Source of the DNA: Aphrophora alni
Lineage: Eukaryota; Arthropoda; Insecta; Hemiptera; Aphrophoridae
Direction of reading: 5' to 3'
Assembly: GCA_963513935.1 (NCBI GenBank)
Contig: OY740773.1
Coordinates: 103,215,291 to 103,279,290 of the forward strand
Length of the DNA stretch: 64,000 bases
A program made the translations under genes and the position numbers. This document shows, in pieces, positions 1-13,300 of this stretch. The notes below the pieces were generated by a model. The model was not told where the DNA came from and ran no database searches. It worked only from the letters and a program-made list of their open reading frames with translations. How positions within the stretch are numbered: position 1 is the stretch's first letter; each line of letters starts with the position of its first letter.

Positions 1-310
1 CTTCTTGTAAGCTATAGAAACATTCAAAAATCAAAAACTCACTTTTTCGCCTAAAAAAGTTGCAAGGGGGGTACCTTACTATTTTGGAAAGTTGGAAAAT
101 TGGCTGTTTTCTCGGTTTAATTACTCAGAAACTATAAGAGATATTTTCGATTTGAAAATACCACAGTAAAATTTGAACTTTCTTCTTTCTTCATGTAAAC
201 TTTCATATCTTTACGATGTATAGTTAGGGAGCTACAGGCGTTTTAAAAGGGTATTGCAAGTGGCGAAACGTGAAATGTTAAAATCTGGTATTTTTATTGA
301 CATATAAATT

Positions 311-545
311 GCAATAACTCTTAAACCATTTGAGATTTCGAAGTGATTTTTTCAGGGTTTATTCTCCTTTCAATTCTACATTTTTTGATACCCATATCGT
401 TGGTTTAAAAATTTTTTGATCTTTTTTGAAAAAACTTTAAACTGCAATTACTCGTAAACCCTTTGAGATTTCAAAGTTTTTTTTCTCAGGGTTTATTCTC
501 CTTTTAATTCTGCATCTCTCAATACCCAAAACATTGGTATTGTAA
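311..545 (+). repeat. 133-bp sub-repeat pair inside each satellite monomer
   Basis: In the first monomer a segment starting GCAATAACTCTTAAACC (311) recurs as GCAATTACTCGTAAACC (444), offset 133 bp. Both halves carry TTTGAGATTTC, CAGGGTTTATTCTCCTTT, AATTCT and a GATACCC or AATACCC block in the same order, and look roughly 80% alike by eye. A more decayed relative (AATTACTCAGAAACTATAAGAGATATTTTCG) lies near 118-150. The 640-bp unit was therefore probably built by amplification of a shorter ancestor. The same structure is present in every monomer. Confidence 0.85.
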
Positions 546-3500
546 AATGTTAAAATTTTTACAAAAAATTAGATAAAAATGATAAAAATATTTAAAATTT
601 TGAAATTTCAATAGCACCAATCGACTCCAAATTTAATTCTGCTTCTTGTAAGCTATAGAAACATTCAAAAATCAAAAACTCACTTTTTCGCCTAAAAAAG
701 TTGCAAGGGGGACCTTACTATTTTGGAAAGTTGGAAAATTGGCTGTTTTCTCGGTTTAATTACTCAGAAACTATAAGAGATATTTTCGATTTGAAAATAC
801 CACAGTAAAATTTGAACTTTCTTCTTTCTTCATGTAAACTTTCATATCTTTACGATGTATAGTTAGGGAGCTACAGGCGTTTTAAAAGGGTATTGCAAGT
901 GGCGAAACGTGAAATGTTAAAATCTGGTATTTTTATTGACATATAAATTGCAATAACTCTTAAACCATTTGAGATTTCGAAGTGATTTTTTCAGGGTTTA
1001 TTCTCCTTTCAATTCTACATTTTTTGATACCCATATCGTTGGTTTAAAAATTTTTTGATCTTTTTTGAAAAAACTTTAAACTGCAATTACTCGTAAACCC
1101 TTTGAGATTTCAAAGTTTTTTTTCTCAGGGTTTATTCTCCTTTTAATTCTGCATCTCTCAATACCCAAAACATTGGTATTGTAAAATGTTAAAATTTTTA
1201 CAAAAAATTAGATAAAAATGATAATAATATTTAAAATTTTGAAATTTCAATAGCACCAATCGACTCCAAATTTAATTCTGCTTCTTGTAAGCTATAGAAA
1301 CATTCAAAAATCAAAAACTCACTTTTTCGCCTAAAAAAGTTGCAAGGGGGTGTCACACTGTTTTGGAAAGTTGGAAAATTGGCTGTTTTCTCGGTTTAAT
1401 TACTCAGAAACTATAAGAGATATTTTCGATTTGAAAATACCACAGTAAAATTTGAACTTTCCTCTTTTTTCATGTAAACTTTCATATCTTTACGATGTAT
1501 AGTTAGGGAGCTACAGGCGTTTTAAAAGGGTATTGCAAGTGGCGAAACGTGAAATGTTAAAATCTGGTATTTTTATTGACATATAAGTTGCAATAACTCT
1601 TAAACCATTTGAGATTTCGAAGTGATTTTTTCAGGGTTTATTCTCCTTTCAATTCTACATTTTTTGATACCCATATCGTTGGTTTAAAAATTTTTTGATC
1701 TTTTTTGAAAAAACTTTAAACTGCAATTACTCGTAAACCCTTTGAGATTTCAAAGTTTTTTTTCTCAGGGTTTATTCTCCTTTTAATTCTGCATCTCTCA
1801 ATACCCAAAACATTGGTATTGTAAAATGTTAAAATTTTTACAAAAAATTAGATAAAAATGATAAAAATATTTAAAATTTTGAAATTTCAATAGCACCAAT
1901 CGACTCCAAATTTAATTCTGCTTCTTGTAAGCTATACAAACATTCAAAAATCAAAAACTCACTTTTTCGCCTAAAAAAGTTGCAAGGGGGTACCTTACTA
2001 TTTTGGAAAGTTGGAAAATTGGCTGTTTTCTCGGTTTAATTACTCAGAAACTATAAGAGATATTTTCGATTTGAAAATACCACAGTAAAATTTGAACTTT
2101 CTTCTTTCTTCATGTAAACTTTCATATCTTTACGATGTATAGTTAGGGAGCTACAGGCGTTTTAAAAAGGTATTGCAAGTGGCGAACGTGAAATGTTAAA
2201 ATCTGGTATTTTTATTGACATATAAGTTGCAATAACTCTTAAACCATTTGAGATTTCGAAGTGATTTTTTCAGGGTTTATTCTCCTTTCAACTCTACATT
2301 TTTTGATACCCATATCGTTGGTTTAAAAATTTTTTGATCTTTTTTGAAAAAACTTTAAACTGCAATTACTCGTAAACCCTTTGAGATTAGAAAGTTTTTT
2401 TTCTCAGGGTTTATTCTCCTTTTAATTCTGCATCTCTCAATACCCAAAACATTGGTATTGTAAAATGTTAAAATTTTTACAAAAAATTAGATAAAAATGA
2501 TAAAAATATTTAAAATTTTGAAATTTCAATAGCACCAATCGACTCCAAATTTAATTCTGCTTCTTGTAAGCTATAGAAACATTCAAAAATCAAAAACTCA
2601 CTTTTTCGCCTAAAAAAGTTGCAAGGGGGACCTTACTATTTTGGAAAGTTGGAAAATTGGCTGTTTTCTCGGTTTAATTACTCAGAAACTATAAGAGATA
2701 TTTTCGATTTGAAAATACCACAGTAAAATTTGGACTTTCTTCTTTCTTCATGTAAACTTTCATATCTTTACGATGTATGGTTAGGGAGCTACAGGCGTTT
2801 TAAAAAGGTATTGCAAGTGGCGAAACGTGAAATGTTAAAATCTGGTATTTTTATTGACATATAAGTTGCAATAACTCTTAAACCATTTGAGATTTCGAAG
2901 TGATTTTTTCAGGGTTTATTCTCCTTTAAATTCTACATTTTTTGATACCCATATCGTTGGTTTAAAAATTTTTTGATCTTTTTTGAAAAAACTTTAAACT
3001 GCAATTACTCGTAAACCCTTTGAGATTTCAAAGTTTTTTTTCTCAGGGTTTATTCTCCTTTTAATTCTGCATCTCTCAATACCCAAAACATTGGTATTGT
3101 AAAATGTTAAAATTTTTACAAAAAATTAGATAAAAATGATAATATTTAAAATTTTGAAATTTCAATAGCACCAATCGACTCCAAATTTAATTCTGCTTCT
3201 TGTAAGCTATAGAAACATTCAAAAATCAAAAACTCACTTTTTCGCCTAAAAAAGTTGCAAGGGGGTACCTTACTATTTTGGAAAGTTGGAAAATTGGCTG
3301 TTTTCTCGGTTTAATTACTCAGAAACTATAAGAGATATTTTCGATTTGAAAATACCACAGTAAAATTTGAACTTTCTTCTTTCTTCATGTAAACTTTCAT
3401 ATCTTTACGATGTATGGTTAGGGAGCTACAGGCGTTTTAAAAAGGTATTGCAAGTGGCGAAACGTGAAATGTTAAAATCTGGTATTTTTATTGACATATA

Positions 3501-6500
3501 AGTTGCAATAACTCTTAAACCATTTGAGATTTCGAAGTGATTTTTTCAGGGTTTATTCTCCTTTCAATTCTACATTTTTTGATACCCATATCGTTGGTTT
3601 AAAAATTTTTTGATCTTTTTTGAAAAAACTTTAAACTGCAATTACTCGTAAACCCTTTGAGATTTCAAAGTTTTTTTTCTCAGGGTTTATTCTCCTTTTA
3701 ATTCTGCATCTCTCAATACCCAAAACATTGGTATTGTAAAATGTTAAAATTTTTACAAAAAATTAGATAAAAATGATAATATTTAAAATTTTGAAATTTC
3801 AATAGCACCAATCGACTCCAAATTTAATTCTGCTTCTTGTAAGCTATAGAAACATTCAAAAATCAAAAACTCACTTTTTCGCCTAAAAAAGTTGCAAGGG
3901 GGGTACCTTACTATTTTGGAAAGTTGGAAAATTGGCTGTTTTCTCGGTTTAATTACTCAGAAACTATAAGAGATATTTTCGATTTGAAAATACCACAGTA
4001 AAATTTGAACTTTCTTCTTTCTTCATGTAAACTTTCATATCTTTACGATGTATAGTTAGGGAGCTACAGGCGTTTTAAAAGGGTATTGCAAGTGGCGAAA
4101 CGTGAAATGTTAAAATCTGGTATTTTTATTGACATATAAATTGCAATAACTCTTAAACCATTTGAGATTTCGAAGTGATTTTTTCAGGGTTTATTCTCCT
4201 TTCAATTCTACATTTTTTGATACCCATATCGTTGGTTTAAAATTTTTTGATCTTTTTTGAAAAAACTTTAAACTGCAATTACTCGTAAACCCTTTGAGAT
4301 TTCAAAGTTTTTTTTCTCAGGGTTTATTCTCCTTTTAATTCTGCATCTCTCAATACCCAAAACATTGGTATTGTAAAATGTTAAAATTTTTACAAAAAAT
4401 TAGATAAAAATGATAAAAATATTTAAAATTTTGAAATTTCAATAGCACCAATCGACTCCAAATTTAATTCTGCTTCTTGTAAGCTATAGAAACATTCAAA
4501 AATCAAAAACTCACTTTTTCGCCTAAAAAAGTTGCAAGGGGGACCTTACTATTTTGGAAAGTTGGAAAATTGGCTGTTTTCTCGGTTTAATTACTCAGAA
4601 ACTATAAGAGATATTTTCGATTTGAAAATACCACAGTAAAATTTGAACTTTCCTCTTTCTTCATGTAAACTTTCATATCTTTACGATGTATAGTTAGGGA
4701 GCTACAGGCGTATTAAAAAGGTATTGCAAGTGGCGAAACGTGAAATGTTAAAATCTGGTATTTTTATTGACATATAAGTTGCAATAACTCTTAAACCATT
4801 TGAGATTTCGAAGTGATTTTTTCAGGGTTTATTCTCCTTTCAATTCTACATTTTTTGATACCCATATCGTTGGTTTAAAAATTTTTTGATCTTTTTTGAA
4901 AAAACTTTAAACTGCAATTACTCGTAAACCCTTTGAGATTTCAAAGTTTTTTTTCTCAGGGTTTATTCTCCTTTTAATTCTGCATCTCTCAATACCCAAA
5001 ACATTGGTATTGTAAAATGTTAAAATTTTTACAAAAAATTAGATAAAAATGATAATAATATTTAAAATTTTGAAATTTCAATAGCACCAATCGACTCCAA
5101 ATTTAATTCTGCTTCTTGTAAGCTATAGAAACATTCAAAAATCAAAAACTCACTTTTTCGCCTAAAAAAGTTGCAAGGGGGGTACCTTACTGTTTTGGAA
5201 AGTTGGAAAATTGGCTGTTTTCTCGGTTTAATTACTCAGAAACTATAAGAGATATTTTCGATTTGAAAATACCACAGTAAAATTTGAACTTTCTTCTTTC
5301 TTCATGTAAACGTTCATATCTTTACGATGTATAGTTAGGGAGCTACAGGCGTTTTAAAAAGGTATTGCAAGTGGCGAAACGTGAAATGTTAAAATCTGGT
5401 ATTTTTATTGACATATAAGTTGCAATAACTCTTAAACCATTTGAGATTTCGAAGTGATTTTTTCAGGGTTTATTCTCCTTTCAATTCTACATTTTTTGAT
5501 ACCCATATCGTTGGTTTAAAAATTTTTTGATCTTTTTTGAAAAAACTTTAAACTGCAATTACTCGTAAACCCTTTGAGATTTCAAAGTTTTTTTTCTCAG
5601 GGTTTATTCTCCTTTTAATTCTGCATCTCTCAATACCCAAAACATTGGTATTGTAAAATGTTAAAATTTTTACAAAAAATTAGATAAAAATGATAATAAT
5701 ATTTAAAATTTTGAAATTTCAATAGCACCAATCGACTCCAAATTTAATTCTGCTTCTTGTAAGCTATAGAAACATTCAAAAATCAAAAACTCACTTTTTC
5801 GCCTAAAAAAGTTGCAAGGGGGGTACCTTACTATTTTGGAAAGTTGGAAAATTGGCTGTTTTCTCGGTTTAATTACTCAGAAACTATAAGAGATATTTTC
5901 GATTTGAAAATACCACAGTAAAATTTGAACTTTCTTCTTTCTTCATGTAAACTTTCATATCTTTACGATGTATAGTTAGGGAGCTACAGGCGTTTTAAAA
6001 AGGTATTGCAAGTGGCGAAACGTGAAATGTTAAAATCTGGTATTTTTATTGACATATAAGTTGCAATAACTCTTAAACCATTTGAGATTTCGAAGTGATT
6101 TTTTCAGGGTTTATTCTCCTTTCAATTCTACATTTTTTGATACCCATATCGTTGGTTTAAAAATTTTTTGATCTTTTTTGAAAAAACTTTAAACTGCAAT
6201 TACTCGTAAACCCTTTGAGATTTCAAAGTTTTTTTTCTCAGGGTTTATTCTCCTTTTAATTCTGCATCTCTCAATACCCAAAACATTGGTATTGTAAAAT
6301 GTTAAAATTTTTACAAAAAATTAGATAAAAATGATAATATTTAAAATTTTGAAATTTCAATAGCACCAATCGACTCCAAATTTAATTCTGCTTCTTGTAA
6401 GCTATAGAAACATTCAAAAATCAAAAACTCACTTTTTCGCCTAAAAAAGTTGCAAGGGGGGTGTACCTTACTGTTTTGGAAAGTTGGAAAATTGGCTGTT

Positions 6501-9500
6501 TTCTCGGTTTAATTACTCAGAAACTATAAGAGATATTTTCGATTTGAAAATACCACAGTAAAATTTGGACTTTCTTCTTTCTTCATGTAAACTTTCATAT
6601 CTTTACGATGTATGGTTAGGGAGCTACAGGCGTTTTAAAAAGGTATTGCAAGTGGCGAAACGTGAAATGTTAAAATCTGGTATTTTTATTGACATATAAG
6701 TTGCAATAACTCTTAAACCATTTGAGATTTCGAAGTGATTTTTTCAGGGTTTATTCTCCTTTAAATTCTACATTTTTTGATACCCATATCGTTGGTTTAA
6801 AAATTTTTTGATCTTTTTTGAAAAAACTTTAAACTGCAATTACTCGTAAACCCTTTGAGATTTCAAAGTTTTTTTTCTCAGGGTTTATTCTCCTTTTAAT
6901 TCTGCATCTCTCAATACCCAAAACATTGGTATTGTAAAATGTTAAAATTTTTACAAAAAATTAGATAAAAATGATAATATTTAAAATTTTGAAATTTCAA
7001 TAGCACCAATCGACTCCAAATTTAATTCTGCTTCTTGTAAGCTATAGAAACATTCAAAAATCAAAAACTCACTTTTTCGCCTAAAAAAGTTGCAAGGGGG
7101 GTACCTTACTATTTTGGAAAGTTGGAAAATTGGCTGTTTTCTCGGTTTAATTACTCAGAAACTATAAGAGATATTTTCGATTTGAAAATACCACAGTAAA
7201 ATTTGAACTTTCTTCTTTCTTCATGTAAACTTTCATATCTTTACGATGTATAGTTAGGGAGCTACAGGCGTTTTAAAAGGGTATTGCAAGTGGCGAAACG
7301 TGAAATGTTAAAATCTGGTATTTTTATTGACATATAAATTGCAATAACTCTTAAACCATTTGAGATTTCGAAGTGATTTTTTCAGGGTTTATTCTCCTTT
7401 CAATTCTACATTTTTTGATACCCATATCGTTGATTTAAAAATTTTTTGATCTTTTTTGAAAAAACTTTAAACTGCAATTACTCGTAAACCCTTTGAGATT
7501 TCAAAGTTTTTTTTCTCAGGGTTTATTCTCCTTTTAATTCTGCATCTCTCAATACCCAAAACATTGGTATTGTAAAATGTTAAAATTTTTACAAAAAATT
7601 AGATAAAAATGATAATAATATTTAAAATTTTGAAATTTCAATAGCACCAATCGACTCCAAATTTAATTCTGCTTCTTGTAAGCTATAGAAACATTCAAAA
7701 ATCAAAAACTCACTTTTTCGCCTAAAAAAGTTGCAAGGGGGTACCTTACTGTTTTGGAAAGTTGGAAAATTGGCTGTTTTCTCGGTTTAATTACTCAGAA
7801 ACTATAAGAGATATTTTCGATTTGAAAATACCACAGTAAAATTTGAACTTTCCTCTTTCTTCATGTAAACTTTCATATCTTTACGATGTATAGTTAGGGA
7901 GCTACAGGCGTTTTAAAAGGGTATTGCAAGTGGCGAAACGTGAAATGTTAAAATCTGGTATTTTTATTGACATATAAGTTGCAATAACTCTTAAACCATT
8001 TGAGATTTCGAAGTGATTTTTTCAGGGTTTATTCTCCTTTCAATTCTACATTTTTTGATACCCATATCGTTGGTTTAAAAATTTTTTGATCTTTTTTGAA
8101 AAAACTTTAAACTGCAATTACTCGTAAACCCTTTGAGATTTCAAAGTTTTTTTTCTCAGGGTTTATTCTCCTTTTAATTCTGCATCTCTCAATACCCAAA
8201 ACATTGGTATTGTAAAATGTTAAAATTTTTACAAAAAATTAGATAAAAATGATAAAAATATTTAAAATTTTGAAATTTCAATAGCACCAATCGACTCCAA
8301 ATTTAATTCTGCTTCTTGTAAGCTATAGAAACATTCAAAAATCAAAAACTCACTTTTTCGCCTAAAAAAAGTTGCAAGGGGGGTACCTTACTGTTTTGGA
8401 AAGTTGGAAAATTGGCTGTTTTCTCGGTTTAATTACTCAGAAACTATAAGAGATATTTTCGATTTGAAAATACCACAGTAAAATTTGAACTTTCTTCTTT
8501 CTTCATGTAAACTTTCATATCTTTACGATGTATGGTTAGGGAGCTACAGGCGTTTTAAAAAGGTATTGCAAGTGGCGAAACGTGAAATGTTAAAATCTGG
8601 TATTTTTATTGACATATAAGTTGCAATAACTCTTAAACCATTTGAGATTTCGAAGTGATTTTTTCAGGGTTTATTCTCCTTTAAATTCTACATTTTTTGA
8701 TACCCATATCGTTGGTTTAAAAATTTTTTGATCTTTTTTGAAAAAACTTTAAACTGCAATTACTCGTAAACCCTTTGAGATTTCAAAGTTTTTTTTCTCA
8801 GGGTTTATTCTCCTTTTAATTCTGCATCTCTCAATACCCAAAACATTGGTATTGTAAAATGTTAAAATTTTTACAAAAAATTAGATAAAAATGATAATAT
8901 TTAAAATTTTGAAATTTCAATAGCACCAATCGACTCCAAATTTAATTCTGCTTCTTGTAAGCTATAGAAACATTCAAAAATCAAAAACTCACTTTTTCGC
9001 CTAAAAAAGTTGCAAGGGGGGTACCTTACTATTTTGGAAAGTTGGAAAATTGGCTGTTTTCTCGGTTTAATTACTCAGAAACTATAAGAGATATTTTCGA
9101 TTTGAAAATACCACAGTAAAATTTGAACTTTCTTCTTTCTTCATGTAAACTTTCATATCTTTACGATGTATAGTTAGGGAGCTACAGGCGTTTTAAAAGG
9201 GTATTGCAAGTGGCGAAACGTGAAATGTTAAAATCTGGTATTTTTATTGACATATAAATTGCAATAACTCTTAAACCATTTGAGATTTCGAAGTGATTTT
9301 TTCAGGGTTTATTCTCCTTTCAATTCTACATTTTTTGATACCCATATCGTTGGTTTAAAAATTTTTGATCTTTTTTGAAAAAACTTTAAACTGCAATTAC
9401 TCGTAAACCCTTTGAGATTTCAAAGTTTTTTTTCTCAGGGTTTATTCTCCTTTTAATTCTGCATCTCTCAATACCCAAAACATTGGTATTGTAAAATGTT

Positions 9501-9728
9501 AAAATTTTTACAAAAAATTAGATAAAAATGATAAAAATATTTAACATTTTGAAATTTCAATAGCACCAATCGACTCCAAATTTAATTCTGCTTCTTGTAA
9601 GCTATAGAAACATTCAAAAATCAAAAACTCACTTTTTCGCCTAAAAAAGTTGCAAGGGGGACCTTACTATTTTGGAAAGTTGGAAAATTGGCTGTTTTCT
9701 CGGTTTAATTACTCAGAAACTATAAGAG

Positions 9729-10360
9729 ATATTTTCGATTTGAAAATACCACAGTAAAATTTGAACTTTCCTCTTTCTTCATGTAAACTTTCATATCTTT
9801 ACGATGTATAGTTAGGGAGCTACAGGCGTATTAAAAAGGTATTGCAAGTGGCGAAACGTGAAATGTTAAAATCTGGTATTTTTATTGACATATAAGTTGC
9901 AATAACTCTTAAACCATTTGAGATTTCGAAGTGATTTTTTCAGGGTTTATTCTCCTTTCAATTCTACATTTTTTGATACCCATATCGTTGGTTTAAAAAT
10001 TTTTTGATCTTTTTTGAAAAAACTTTAAACTGCAATTACTCGTAATATTTTCGATTTGAAAATACCACAGTAAAATTTGAACTTTCCTCTTTCTTCATGT
10101 AAACTTTCATATCTTTACGATGTATAGTTAGGGAGCTACAGGCGTATTAAAAAGGTATTGCAAGTGGCGAAACGTGAAATGTTAAAATCTGGTATTTTTA
10201 TTGACATATAAGTTGCAATAACTCTTAAACCATTTGAGATTTCGAAGTGATTTTTTCAGGGTTTATTCTCCTTTCAATTCTACATTTTTTGATACCCATA
10301 TCGTTGGTTTAAAAATTTTTTGATCTTTTTTGAAAAAACTTTAAACTGCAATTACTCGTA
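9729..10360 (+). repeat. 316-bp internal duplication in the satellite array
   Basis: The monomer starting at 9591 runs normally to 10044 (...ATTACTCGTA), then jumps back to ATATTTTCGATTTG, so 9729-10044 is repeated as 10045-10360. Both copies carry the same rare variants (CCTCTTTCTT, and CGTATTAAAAAGG in place of CGTTTTAAAA), so the second was copied from this very monomer. It explains the 955-bp spacing. The junction shows essentially no microhomology. Confidence 0.9.
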
Positions 10361-13300
10361 AACCCTTTGAGATTTCAAAGTTTTTTTTCTCAGGGTTTAT
10401 TCTCCTTTTAATTCTGCATCTCTCAATACCCAAAACATTGGTATTGTAAAATGTTAAAATTTTTACAAAAAATTAGATAAAAATGATAATAATATTTAAA
10501 ATTTTGAAATTTCAATAGCACCAATCGACTCCAAATTTAATTCTGCTTCTTGTAAGCTATAGAAACATTCAAAAATCAAAAACTCACTTTTTCGCCTAAA
10601 AAAGTTGCAAGGGGGGTACCTTACTGTTTTGGAAAGTTGGAAAATTGGCTGTTTTCTCGGTTTAATTACTCAGAAACTATAAGAGATATTTTCGATTTGA
10701 AAATACCACAGTAAAATTTGAACTTTCTTCTTTCTTCATGTAAACTTTCATATCTTTACGATGTATAGTTAGGGAGCTACAGGCGTTTTAAAAAGGTATT
10801 GCAAGTGGCGAAACGTGAAATGTTAAAATCTGGTATTTTTATTGACATATAAATTGCAATAACTCTTAAACCATTTGAGATTTCGAAGTGATTTTTTCAG
10901 GGATTATTCTCCTTTCAATTCTACATTTTTTGATACCCATATCGTTGGTTTAAAAATTTTTTGATCTTTTTTGAAAAAACTTTAAACTACAATTACTCGT
11001 AAACCCTTTGAGATTTCAAAGTTTTTTTTCTCAGGGTTTATTCTCCTTTTAATTCTGCATCTCTCAATACCCAAAACATTGGTATTGTAAAATGTTAAAA
11101 TTTTTACAAAAAATTAGATAAAAATGATAAAAATATTTAAAATTTTGAAATTTCAATAGCACCAATCGACTCCAAATTTAATTCTGCTTCTTGTAAGCTA
11201 TAGAAACATTCAAAAATCAAAAACTCACTTTTTCGCCTAAAAAAGTTGCAAGGGGGGTACCTTACTATTTTGGAAAGTTGGAAAATTGGCTGTTTTCTCG
11301 GTTTAATTACTCAGAAACTATAAGAGATATTTTCGATTTGAAAATACCACAGTAAAATTTGAACTTTCTTCTTTCTTCATGAAAACTATCATATCTTTAC
11401 GATGTATAGTTAGGGAGCTACAGGCGTTTTAAAAGGGTATTGCAAGTGGCGAAACGTGAAATGTTAAAATCTGGTATTTTTATTGACATATAAATTGCAA
11501 TAACTCTTAAACCATTTGAGATTTCGAAGTGATTTTTTCAGGGATTATTCTCCTTTCAATTCTACATTTTTTGATACCCATATCGTTGGTTTAAAAATTT
11601 TTTGATCTTTTTTGAAAAAACTTTAAACTGCAATTACTCGTAAACCCTTTGAGATTTCAAAGTTTTTTTTCTCAGGGTTTATTCTCCTTTTAATTCTGCA
11701 TCTCTCAATACCCAAAACATTGGTATTGTAAAATGTTAAAATTTTTACAAAAAATTAGATAAAAATGATAATAATATTTAAAATTTTGAAATTTCAATAG
11801 CACCAATCGACTCCAAATTTAATTCTGCTTCTTGTAAGCTATAGAAACATTCAAAAATCAAAAACTCACTTTTTCGCCTAAAAAAGTTGCAAGGGGGGTG
11901 TACCTTACTGTTTTGGAAAGTTGGAAAATTGGCTGTTTTCTCGGTTTAATTACTCAGAAACTATAAGAGATATTTTCGATTTGAAAATACCACAGTAAAA
12001 TTTGAACTTTCCTCTTTCTTCATGTAAACTTTCATATCTTTACGATGTATGGTTAGGGAGCTACAGGCGTTTTAAAAAGGTATTGCAAGTGGCGAAACGT
12101 GAAATGTTAAAATCTGGTATTTTTATTGACATATAAGTTGCAATAACTCTTAAACCATTTGAGATTTCGAAGTGATTTTTTCAGGGTTTATTCTCCTTTC
12201 AATTCTACATTTTTTGATACCCATATCGTTGGTTTAAAAATTTTTTGATCTTTTTTGAAAAAACTTTAAACTGCAATTACTCGTAAACCCTTTGAGATTT
12301 CAAAGTTTTTTTTCTCAGGGTTTATTCTCCTTTTAATTCTGCATCTCTCAATACCCAAAACATTGGTATTGTAAAATGTTAAAATTTTTACAAAAAATTA
12401 GATAAAAATGATAATAATATTTAAAATTTTGAAATTTCAATAGCACCAATCGACTCCAAATTTAATTCTGCTTCTTGTAAGCTATAGAAACATTCAAAAA
12501 TCAAAAACTCACTTTTTCGCCTAAAAAAGTTGCAAGGGGGGTACCTTACTATTTTGGAAAGTTGGAAAATTGGCTGTTTTCTCGGTTTAATTACTCAGAA
12601 ACTATAAGAGATATTTTCGATTTGAAAATACCACAGTAAAATTTGAACTTTCTTCTTTCTTCATGTAAACTTTCATATCTTTACGATGTATAGTTAGGGA
12701 GCTACAGGCGTTTTAAAAAGGTATTGCAAGTGGCGAAACGTGAAATGTTAAAATCTGGTATTTTTATTGACATATAAGTTGCAATAACTCTTAAACCATT
12801 TGAGATTTCGAAGTGATTTTTTCAGGGTTTATTCTCCTTTCAATTCTACATTTTTTGATACCCATATCGTTGGTTTAAAAATTTTTTGATCTTTTTTGAA
12901 AAAACTTTAAACTGCAATTACTCGTAAACCCTTTGAGATTTCAAAGTTTTTTTTCTCAGGGTTTATTCTCCTTTTAATTCTGCATCTCTCAATACCCAAA
13001 ACATTGGTATTGTAAAATGTTAAAATTTTTACAAAAAATTAGATAAAAATGATAATAATATTTAAAATTTTGAAATTTCAATAGCACCAATCGACTCCAA
13101 ATTTAATTCTGCTTCTTGTAAGCTATAGAAACATTCAAAAATCAAAAACTCACTTTTTCGCCTAAAAAAGTTGCAAGGGGGTACCTTACTATTTTGGAAA
13201 GTTGGAAAATTGGCTGTTTTCTCGGTTTAATTACTCAGAAACTATAAGAGATATTTTCGATTTGAAAATACCACAGTAAAATTTGAACTTTCTTCTTTCT

